Of a stretch of DNA of 5,448 bases, positions 1 to 5,448 are shown in pieces. The translations under genes were made by a program, and so were the position numbers. Under the pieces are notes generated by a model. It made no database searches and had not been told where the DNA came from. It saw nothing but the letters and a program-made list of their open reading frames with translations. The stretch comes from CAYNTC01 sp964432925 (GTDB taxonomy: Bacteria; Planctomycetota; Phycisphaerae; Sedimentisphaerales; Anaerobacaceae). The DNA lies in assembly GCA_964432925.1 (NCBI GenBank), contig CAYSPM010000163.1, positions 1-5,448 of the forward strand, written 5' to 3'. The stretch's first letter is position 1. Every line of letters begins with the position of its first letter.

Positions 1-1002
1 AGCATATAAACCGGCGAGCATATAAGAGATAGCAACGGTTCTCTTCAAAGGTATACCCCGGTCGATCATCTGGTCGTAAATGTGGCCGCGGTCGGATACA
101 AATAAAGGCCTGTGATTTAGCAGCCGTCGAATCAGTGCCACAGCGGTATCGAGGATCGGCAAGCCGAAGACTACGATAGAGGCCATCCACCATCTTGGAA
201 CTCCTTCTGCAAAAAGGAGCATCAGGGCAGCAACGACGAAACCCAGAAGCATACTGCCTGCGTCACCCATAAATATCTTCGCCGGATACCGGTTGAAAGG
301 CAGAAACCCACAAACACCTCCCACAAGACCGAGACATACGATTATCCGCACCGGATCGCCCACTTCACTGAAGCCCCATGTTGCTAGGTGGATTGCCAGA
401 AGCAGCATGGCCACTGTTATTATCGCAGTTACACCGGCGCATAGGCCGTCGAGGCCATCAAGCAGATTCAGTGAGTTTGTGGCTCCGAGCACAAAGAACA
501 TCACGATTAATACTTCGAGGACCACTTCGAAATCATGGGGCATGGGTATTTTCAGCGGATCAGTTATACGGAGCAAATTTGGAGTAATGCCCACTAACAA
601 CAGAATAATAGCGGCGAGAATCTGGCCAAGGAACTTGTGACGCGGCTTAATGTCAAATAGATCATCGGTAAGACCAACAAAACATGCTACTGCTCCACCG
701 GCGAGTATTCCTAAAAGCAACTTCATAGCCGGGCCGAAAAACTGTTCGTTTCTTAAGCTGCTAATACCCGCAAGAGTGCCGACGGTTAACCCAACGAGTA
801 TGCCAATACCGCCAAGATAAGCGATTGGCTCTTTATGGGTCTTGACCAGGTCATCGGGTTTGTCAACGATTCCAAATTTTGTGGCAATCTTCTTACAAAG
901 CGAGGTAGCCACCAGCGAAGCAACAAATGATGCTGCTAAAACGGGCCAAAATTGAGTCACCCAGGTTAGGCTTCTTTCGCCACCTATAAGATAGTCCAGC
1001 AT
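1..1002 (-). CDS. WecA/TagO-like polyprenyl-phosphate sugar-1-phosphate transferase (3' end cut by the window edge)
   Basis: This integral inner-membrane enzyme probably transfers a HexNAc-1-phosphate (or related sugar phosphate) from a UDP-sugar to undecaprenyl phosphate, the first lipid-linked step of glycan assembly. Reading the minus strand from the ATG at 1002-1000 gives 334 uninterrupted codons to the left edge. Family motifs appear in order: DKPDD near residue 47, the Mg-binding DDLFD at 113-117, NSLNLLDGLDG at 176-186, FMGDAGS at 244-250, PILDT at 282-286 and GHIYDQ at 306-311. About ten hydrophobic segments alternate with these loops, for example near residues 15-35, 60-82, 94-112, 124-143, 187-208, 216-236 and 271-290. 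The start is supported by AAGGAAAG about ten bases upstream, overlapping the stop of the ATP-grasp gene. WecA-type enzymes usually have HIHH where this protein has HIYD. The family is secure, but the sugar substrate (GlcNAc, GalNAc, QuiNAc or other) cannot be read from the sequence. The C-terminus lies outside the window. Confidence 0.93.
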   Translation of the reverse strand, partial: MLDYLIGGERSLTWVTQFWPVLAASFVASLVATSLCKKIATKFGIVDKPDDLVKTHKEPIAYLGGIGILVGLTVGTLAGISSLRNEQFFGPAMKLLLGILAGGAVACFVGLTDDLFDIKPRHKFLGQILAAIILLLVGITPNLLRITDPLKIPMPHDFEVVLEVLIVMFFVLGATNSLNLLDGLDGLCAGVTAIITVAMLLLAIHLATWGFSEVGDPVRIIVCLGLVGGVCGFLPFNRYPAKIFMGDAGSMLLGFVVAALMLLFAEGVPRWWMASIVVFGLPILDTAVALIRRLLNHRPLFVSDRGHIYDQMIDRGIPLKRTVAISYMLAGLYA

Positions 1003-1011
1003 CGGTTTTAA

Positions 1012-1020
1012 CTTTCCTTA
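1012..1020 (-). promoter_or_regulatory. Ribosome binding site of the WecA-like gene, overlapping the upstream stop codon
   Basis: On the minus strand the TAA stop of the ATP-grasp gene (1020-1018) runs into TAAGGAAAG, a purine-rich Shine-Dalgarno stretch about ten bases before the ATG at 1002. Sharing bases between stop and ribosome binding site implies that the two genes are co-transcribed and probably translationally coupled. Confidence 0.7.
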
Positions 1021-2073
1021 CTTAGGGTTTTCCAGCCAGACTTCGCTATCGTATCGCAGCATAATTAGCCTGTCCTTGAAACCGTCGAAGCGTATATTTG
1101 GCTTATTGCCGAGGAGCTCCTGTAGAATCCACTTTGGAAAATTCGCCTCTGCTTTGATTGACAGTGGAACGCCGCCCCCAAAACGGGGATTAATTTCTAT
1201 AAATGTGACTTTTCCATCGGGGGTCAGGAATAACTGTATAGTTATGACCCCGGGGCCTGCACCGAGGATTTCCACCAATCTTGCAGCTTCGCTCATGATG
1301 CGAGGATTCTTTACGATCTGACCTTTACTAACTTCGCCGGCTCTTACCTCTATGCGTTTTCTAGGAACAACGCAGCGGACTTTCATATTGAAGTCTATGT
1401 AAACGTCGCAAGTGTGCTCGGTTCCCTGGATAAATTCCTGGCATATTGGATTGGGTATCATCCTTGCGAAAAGAAGAAGCTCATCACGATTGTGCACTAC
1501 TGCATTTCCTCTGCCGGCATAACCATCCCAGGGCTTTAGAAAGCGAGGCCAGGTAAGCTTGGGTTGTTTTTTATTGTTTAAAAGAGCCGAACGGACACTC
1601 ATGGTCGCTGGGGTACCAAAGCCGTTCTTGACGAGAAACCGATATGTTTTTCTCTTATCCTGACAGATATCAATAACTTCGGGATTCGATACGAGCACAC
1701 GACAAGCCGTTTCGGCGAATTTCGATTTGTTCTGTGCCAGAAGCTTAAGGTCCAAATCGACTGTGGGCACAATTAGTTGTATTCTTTCAGATTTGACAAT
1801 TGATAGCAGTTGCCTGATATAGCTGGCGTGGACCGTTGGCTTGACAAGGAAGCCTTTGTCACAAAGTTGCAACGCCGAGCTAAGCTGGCTAGTATCCGTT
1901 CCAAAGAACGTTGCATCAGTCTTTAGTTGTTTCGCAGCCCGATGAAAGCTGTTCAGTAGTGATACCCGTCGTCCAATGCACGTAAAAAGAACGCGCAGAC
2001 TCGCTTGATGCTTGCTGCTTCCTAACTTATCGTGTACGACAATAGGGGCCGGAGTTGGCCGCGATTTAACCAT
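1018..2073 (-). CDS. ATP-grasp (CarB/PylC-like) carboxylate-amine ligase of a polysaccharide locus
   Basis: This 351-residue protein has the three-part ATP-grasp layout. The N-terminal subdomain begins at LRVLFTCIGRR (residues 26-36), as in CarB-like ligases found in glycan clusters. The ATP-binding segment FLKPWDGYAGRGN (178-190) supplies Lys180 and a flexible Gly/Arg loop, and CQEFIQGTEH (211-220) forms the hinge. Likely metal ligands are Gln280, Glu293 and Asn295, the last two in FIEINPRFGGG (291-301), with Arg297 beside them. Family members activate a carboxylate as an acyl phosphate and couple it to an amine or similar nucleophile. The substrate here is unknown. Neighbouring aminotransferase and dehydrogenase genes make an amino-sugar or uronic-acid acceptor plausible (inference only). 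The ATG at 2073 is supported by AGGAG five bases upstream, although it adds about 25 basic or polar residues before the usual family start. The protein is not a full carbamoyl-phosphate synthase, being about a third of CarB length. Confidence 0.88.
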   Translation of the reverse strand: MVKSRPTPAPIVVHDKLGSSKHQASLRVLFTCIGRRVSLLNSFHRAAKQLKTDATFFGTDTSQLSSALQLCDKGFLVKPTVHASYIRQLLSIVKSERIQLIVPTVDLDLKLLAQNKSKFAETACRVLVSNPEVIDICQDKRKTYRFLVKNGFGTPATMSVRSALLNNKKQPKLTWPRFLKPWDGYAGRGNAVVHNRDELLLFARMIPNPICQEFIQGTEHTCDVYIDFNMKVRCVVPRKRIEVRAGEVSKGQIVKNPRIMSEAARLVEILGAGPGVITIQLFLTPDGKVTFIEINPRFGGGVPLSIKAEANFPKWILQELLGNKPNIRFDGFKDRLIMLRYDSEVWLENPK

Positions 2074-2078
2074 TATTT

Positions 2079-2083
2079 CTCCT
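2079..2083 (-). promoter_or_regulatory. Strong Shine-Dalgarno that fixes the ATP-grasp start
   Basis: The minus strand reads AGGAG, then five bases, then the ATG at 2073-2071. This near-consensus site supports the long N-terminus of the ATP-grasp protein over a start closer to the conserved domain. No in-frame ATG occurs between residue 1 and the conserved LRVLFT segment. Confidence 0.75.
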
Positions 2084-2121
2084 AAAGCACCATGAGTATA
2101 CTGCGAAAATCGGTGTAACAG

Positions 2122-2150
2122 ATGCTAAGCCGCACGTTATAAGCCGTCAA
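2122..2150 (-). promoter_or_regulatory. Candidate sigma-70-type promoter for the leftward (ATP-grasp, WecA-like) operon
   Basis: On the minus strand TTGACG (2150-2145) is separated by 17 bases from TAGCAT (2127-2122). This would start transcription near 2115, about 40 bases before the ATP-grasp ATG. The -35 matches consensus at five of six positions and the -10 at four of six. The element overlaps a set of AAGCCG repeats. It is a pattern match only, and a TATAAC at 2141-2136 is an alternative -10 without a good -35. Confidence 0.35.
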
Positions 2151-2184
2151 GCCGAAATAGTTATTAGCCCAATGCCCAATTCCT

Positions 2185-2213
2185 TTGACATATCCGGTAT
2201 ATAAAACTACACT
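2185..2213 (+). promoter_or_regulatory. Candidate sigma-70-type promoter for the rightward operon
   Basis: A perfect TTGACA at 2185-2190 is followed after exactly 17 bases by TACACT at 2208-2213, which matches TATAAT at four of six positions. The spacer is AT-rich and contains TATATAAAA. Transcription would begin near 2220 and leave an untranslated leader of about 90 bases before the aminotransferase ATG at 2311. This is the best promoter-like match in the divergent intergenic region. It is unproven, since sigma-factor preferences of the host are unknown. Confidence 0.5.
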
Positions 2214-2310
2214 ACTGCCTGCTTGAATAATCGACTGAAATAGACTGATGGTTTAGTAAATGTCGCAACTAGGAGTACTTAGAGTCCGTTAACAAATAGG
2301 GGCAGAAGCA

Positions 2311-3456
2311 ATGGCGAACCGAAGTCAACAAGAACTAACATACACAGAGGTTCCATTACCGATTCCTATTTTAGATCTACGCGCCCAATATGCTACGTAT
2401 AAAAGCGAAGCCTTGCGGGCGATAAGCGAGATTTGCGACAGCCAATCATTTGCCCTTGGCCCTGCCGTGGCAGCATTCGAAGAGCAGATTCGTACTTACC
2501 TTGAGTGTAAATATGCAGTCGGTGTCTCAAGTGGAACCGATGCGCTGCTTGTTAGCCTGATGGCTCTAAATATAAAGCCGGGCGACGAAGTTATAACGAC
2601 ACCCTTTAGTTTCTTTTCGACCGCAAGCTCTATCGTTAGATTAGGAGCAAAGCCGGTTTTTGTGGATGTTGATCAGGATTCATACAACATTGACGCAAAC
2701 CAGATCGAGCAGCGAATAACCGAGAAAACGCTTGCGATTATCCCGGTTCATCTGTTTGGGCAGGCAGCGCAGATGAAACCCATCATGGAGATGGCCCAGC
2801 GTCATAGTCTTTTTGTAATTGAGGACGCCGCACAAGCTATTGGAGCAGTGCAAGATGGAACAAAATGCGGCAGCTTTGGTGAATTTGGATGTTTTTCGTT
2901 CTATCCGACTAAGAATCTTGGTGGCTTTGGTGATGGTGGATTAGTGACAACTAATAACGAGGAGCTTGCAGAAAAGGTAAAGATTCTTCGTAACCACGGT
3001 CAGAACCCGACATATTTCTATAAGATGATCGGCGGCAACTTTCGACTCGACGGCATTCAAGGCGCAGTTTTGAATGTAAAACTTAGATACCTGGATCAAT
3101 GGAACGAGCGACGAAGACAAAACGCTGCCTTATATGATGAGTACTTTACCGATTCGCTAATCAAGCCGCCCAAAATCGACCCGAACAATTTTAGTATCTA
3201 CCATCAATACACAATTACCGCACCGGAAAGAGACCGGCTGCAGAAGTTTCTCTCTGAGAACAAGATCGGCTCAGCGATTTTTTACCCAAAACCGCTTCAC
3301 TTGCAGGAATGCTTTAGTTACCTCGGTTATAAAGAAGGGGATTTAGCAGTGGCTGAACGGCTCTGCAAGGAGGTTTTGTCACTGCCGATTTATCCTGAAC
3401 TTACGCCTGGACAAATAGAATACATTGCGCAGAAGGTGTTTGAGTTTTATCGATAA
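2311..3456 (+). CDS. DegT/DnrJ/EryC1/StrS family PLP-dependent sugar aminotransferase
   Basis: Enzymes of this family transfer an amino group, usually from glutamate, onto a keto sugar carried by UDP or dTDP, making an amino sugar for glycan assembly in the cytoplasm. The 381-residue length is typical. Visible motifs are PILDLRAQY (18-27), SSGTDALL (73-80) for phosphate contacts, PFSFFSTASS (98-107), EDAAQAIGA (171-179) with Asp172 facing the PLP ring nitrogen and Gln175 stacking on it, and FSFYPTKNLGGFGDGG (195-210) with the Schiff-base lysine at Lys201 and Ser196 nearby. The segments GGNFRLDGIQGAVL (241-254) and IYHQYTI (296-302) complete the fold. The start is supported by AGGGG eight bases upstream. 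The gene is probably first in an operon with the NusG-like and dehydrogenase genes. The pattern resembles WbpE/QdtB/FdtB-like enzymes, but C3 versus C4 specificity cannot be decided here. Confidence 0.93.
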   Translation: MANRSQQELTYTEVPLPIPILDLRAQYATYKSEALRAISEICDSQSFALGPAVAAFEEQIRTYLECKYAVGVSSGTDALLVSLMALNIKPGDEVITTPFSFFSTASSIVRLGAKPVFVDVDQDSYNIDANQIEQRITEKTLAIIPVHLFGQAAQMKPIMEMAQRHSLFVIEDAAQAIGAVQDGTKCGSFGEFGCFSFYPTKNLGGFGDGGLVTTNNEELAEKVKILRNHGQNPTYFYKMIGGNFRLDGIQGAVLNVKLRYLDQWNERRRQNAALYDEYFTDSLIKPPKIDPNNFSIYHQYTITAPERDRLQKFLSENKIGSAIFYPKPLHLQECFSYLGYKEGDLAVAERLCKEVLSLPIYPELTPGQIEYIAQKVFEFYR

Positions 3457-3498
3457 TATTGAAAGTTTGCTCTGATAGTTAATCGAACACTGAAATTC

Positions 3499-3504
3499 GG
3501 AGAG
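3499..3504 (+). promoter_or_regulatory. Ribosome binding site that selects the TTG start of the NusG-like gene
   Basis: GGAGAG lies just before TTG at 3509-3511, with six bases between the GGAG core and the start codon. An in-frame TGA at 3491-3493 closes the frame upstream, and the first in-frame ATG lies well inside the NGN domain at codon 53. TTG is therefore the best start. Confidence 0.65.
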
Positions 3505-3508
3505 TAAA

Positions 3509-4047
3509 TTGCTCAAAGTAAGTGAGAATCCTCCTATTATCTGGCCCGACGTTAAGTCAATTCGTGAGTTTGCGGGCTTATGGTGGGTTGCCCATACAAG
3601 AAGTAGAAACGAAAAGGCTCTTGCCCACGATTTGATCGGCAAGGACATAAATTACTTTCTTCCGATGACTTGGAAGGTTCGGCGCCGCAGCCACCGAACG
3701 ATACGTTCGCTTCTGCCGTTATTTACCGGATACTTATTCTTCTGTGGCGAAGAAAATCAACGAATCGAGCTATTGCGAACGAACCGTGTAGCGAACCTGA
3801 TAGAGGTAAAGAGCCAGGAGCAACTGCTTGACGAACTCGTTCAGATTGAACAAGCCCTGCGAGCTGGTGCTCCACTGGTACCTTACAGGTATATCAAAGT
3901 AGGTCAACACTGCAGAGTGATAGCCGGGCCCCTCATGGGCTTAGAGGGCATAGTGATTAAAACAAAAGGTACCACGCGTCTGGTTTTACAGATAGACATG
4001 CTTGGCCAGGCTGCAAGTGTAGAAATAGACATCGATATGATAGAGAT
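3509..4047 (+). CDS. NusG-family specialised transcription elongation factor, UpxY/RfaH/LoaP-like (3' end in the assembly gap)
   Basis: Proteins of this kind bind RNA polymerase through an N-terminal NGN domain and suppress termination or pausing in one long operon, commonly one for capsule or O-antigen. The frame gives 179 codons before the N run. The NGN domain begins at LWWVAHTRSRNEKALA (24-39) and continues through INYFLPMTWKVRRR (47-60) to LLPLFTGYLFF (68-78), a close match to the UpxY/RfaH pattern. A linker near 100-125 leads to a KOW segment, VGQHCRVIAGPLMGLEGIVI (131-150). Lengths of 160-180 residues are usual, so only a few C-terminal residues should be missing. The short linker and lack of a ribosomal-locus context argue against the housekeeping nusG. 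The start is TTG with a good ribosome binding site. The gene follows the aminotransferase by 52 bases, with no evident terminator between them. Subfamily assignment is less sure than the fold. Confidence 0.87.
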
Positions 4048-4147
4048 NNNNNNNNNNNNNNNNNNNNNNNNNNNNNNNNNNNNNNNNNNNNNNNNNNNNN
4101 NNNNNNNNNNNNNNNNNNNNNNNNNNNNNNNNNNNNNNNNNNNNNNN
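4048..4147. other. Assembly gap of 100 N
   Basis: Exactly 100 undetermined bases interrupt the sequence. A round 100 is a common placeholder for a gap of unknown size, so distance and even adjacency across it are not guaranteed. The left flank ends in the last residues of the NusG-like KOW domain. The right flank begins at the tyrosine of the Rossmann-fold YVGL motif of the dehydrogenase. The missing stretch should hold the NusG-like stop codon, a spacer and roughly the first eight to ten codons of the dehydrogenase. Confidence 0.97.
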
Positions 4148-5448
4148 TATGTGGGATTGGTGACGGCAGCATGTCTGGCGGAGGCGGGCAACGATGTGAC
4201 ATGTGTGGATAACAATGAAAAGAAGATACAAGGACTTGTAAATGGAATAATTCCCATTTATGAGCCGGGTCTGACTGAGTTGGTCAAACATAATAAAAAG
4301 CTTAACAGGTTGCACTTCACAACAGACCTGAAATCCGGCGTAAACAACTCGCTGATTATATTTCTTGCAGTAGGCACTCCACCTGCAGAAGATGGCTCGC
4401 CGGATATGTCAGCGATCCTTTCGGTAGCAGGCGATATTGCTGCCTGCTTGAGTGAGTATCGAATTGTTGTGACAAAGAGCACTGTACCAGTAGGGACACA
4501 TCAGAAGATTACAGATATTATTAGATCGCGGACTAAAGTGGCTTTCGATTATGTCAGCAATCCGGAGTTTCTAAAAGAAGGAGCTGCGGTTGAGGACTTT
4601 ATGAGTCCTGACCGTATAATCATCGGGACAACGAACACGACTGTGCGAGAGACAATGAAGCGATTATATGGTCCATTTATGCGGCGTAGCAACCGTATAC
4701 TATTTATGGACCCGGCATCGGCTGAAATGACCAAGTATGCAGCAAATATTATGCTGGCCACGAGGATATCATTTATGAACGAGATTTCCGCACTGTGCGA
4801 AAAACTTGGTGCTGATGTCGAATTGGTCAGGCATGGCGTCGGAAGTGACTCTCGAATTGGGCCCTCATTTTTGTTTCCGGGTGTAGGATATGGTGGCAGT
4901 TGCCTGCCGAAGGACGTTAGTGCGTTAATCCATGTCGGTCATGAGCATGGCGTTGAGATGAAGATAACAAAATCGGTACAAGAGGTGAATGAGCTCTCAC
5001 AGCAGCGATTTGCCAAACGTATTATAGACTATTTTAGTGGGCACACAGACGAAACTGTCTTGGCTGTATGGGGTTTGGCATTTAAGTCTAAGACGGATGA
5101 TGTGAGACAGTCACCGGCGATTTACTGCATAGCGCGACTTCTTAAGCAAAAAATGAAAATAAGAGCATACGACCCTGAAGCTGGCTTCGCAGCAAAGTCG
5201 GCACTGCAAGGGAGAATCGAGATTGTGCAAAATGGATACGACGCTCTTGATAATGCCGATGCGCTTGTTATTTTCACCGACTGGCAGGAATTCCGCAATC
5301 CCGACTTTGAGCTTATCGCCAAAAAGCTAAAAAAGGCGGTTATCTTCGACGGGCGAAATCTGTATGATCCTGATGTAGTTAAAAACGCTGGAATTGAGTA
5401 CCATAGCATTGGAAGAAAGGCCCGTTTGCCAAAGGAGATGCCAAAGAC
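4148..5448 (+). CDS. ugd: UDP-glucose 6-dehydrogenase-family nucleotide-sugar dehydrogenase (both ends missing)
   Basis: This cytoplasmic enzyme oxidises UDP-glucose to UDP-glucuronate with two NAD+ (or does the same to a UDP-HexNAc in relatives), supplying acidic sugars for polysaccharide. There are 433 visible codons without a stop. Numbered from the first visible codon, they show the Rossmann start YVGLVTAACL (1-10), Asp21 ending the second strand, IYEPGL (37-42), GTPP (76-79), STVPVGT (111-117), NPEFLKEGAA (138-147), TKYAAN (195-200) with Lys196 and Asn200, and GYGGSCLPKD (247-256) with the catalytic Cys252 and Asp256. The C-terminal UDP/NAD domain has WGLAFKSKTDD (308-318) and FDGRNLYDP (400-408). 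Only about eight to ten N-terminal residues are lost in the gap. The usual total of 435-450 residues puts the stop just past the right edge. UDP-glucose is the most likely substrate because the motifs match the Ugd/TuaD group, but a HexNAc dehydrogenase is not fully excluded. Confidence 0.94.

Noticed and set aside
293..640. Open frames of 115 and 69 codons on the plus strand
   Set aside because: They lie opposite the WecA-like gene, resemble no known protein in composition, and are explained as antisense shadows of a well-supported membrane enzyme.
1076..1321. 81-codon plus-strand open frame
   Set aside because: It is antisense to the most conserved part of the ATP-grasp gene, including the EINPR motif, and has no independent support.
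2260..2292. Ten-codon ATG open frame ahead of the aminotransferase, as a possible leader peptide
   Set aside because: It has no clear ribosome binding site and no run of regulatory codons, and frames this short are expected by chance.
2215..2305. Pairing of CTGCCT (2215-2220) with GGGCAG (2300-2305), which could mask the aminotransferase ribosome binding site
   Set aside because: The left half falls before the predicted transcription start near 2220, and the stem is only six pairs with an 80-base loop.
3457..3508. Possible terminator between the aminotransferase and NusG-like genes
   Set aside because: The only pairing is a four-base CGAA/TTCG stem with no T-run after it, so nothing supports termination here.
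3379..3648. 89-codon minus-strand open frame across the aminotransferase/NusG junction
   Set aside because: It overlaps the ends of two well-supported plus-strand genes and shows no family motif.
3904..4315. Minus-strand open frames spanning the N run
   Set aside because: They exist only because undetermined bases cannot encode a stop, and they are antisense to the NusG-like KOW domain and the dehydrogenase.
4258..5409. Minus-strand open frames of 74, 70 and 95 codons
   Set aside because: All are antisense to the continuous dehydrogenase frame with intact catalytic motifs.

Overview
The window is a bacterial surface-polysaccharide (capsule, O-antigen-like or exopolysaccharide) biosynthesis locus. 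It holds five protein genes in two divergent arms on either side of a 237-base intergenic region at 2074-2310. Base composition is moderate by eye. Shine-Dalgarno sites are clear and there are no introns. The genes do not fix the taxon. A Gram-negative-type or planctomycete-like environmental bacterium is possible, but that is a guess. A run of exactly 100 N at 4048-4147 shows that this is a scaffold built from separate contigs, as in a draft or metagenome assembly.

Left arm (minus strand, 2073 down to 1). An ATP-grasp ligase (1018-2073) is followed after 15 bases by an integral-membrane polyprenyl-phosphate sugar-1-phosphate transferase of the WecA/TagO type. The transferase runs off the left edge, and its ribosome binding site overlaps the stop codon of the ligase gene. 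The two are almost certainly one transcription unit.

Right arm (plus strand, 2311 to 5448). A DegT/DnrJ/EryC1/StrS sugar aminotransferase (2311-3456) comes first. It is followed by a NusG-family specialised transcription elongation factor of the UpxY/RfaH/LoaP kind, which has a TTG start (3509 into the gap). Last is a UDP-glucose 6-dehydrogenase-family protein, which emerges from the gap at 4148 and is still open at the right edge.

Together the genes suggest the following (inference). The dehydrogenase makes a UDP-uronic acid and the aminotransferase makes an amino sugar nucleotide. The ATP-grasp enzyme may attach an acyl or aminoacyl group. The WecA-like enzyme loads the first sugar phosphate onto the lipid carrier. 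The NusG paralogue probably helps RNA polymerase read through this long operon. The families are all known. The points most worth a second look are the NusG paralogue in second position, the ATP-grasp enzyme next to the initiating transferase, a changed histidine motif in that transferase, and short repeats in the divergent promoter region.
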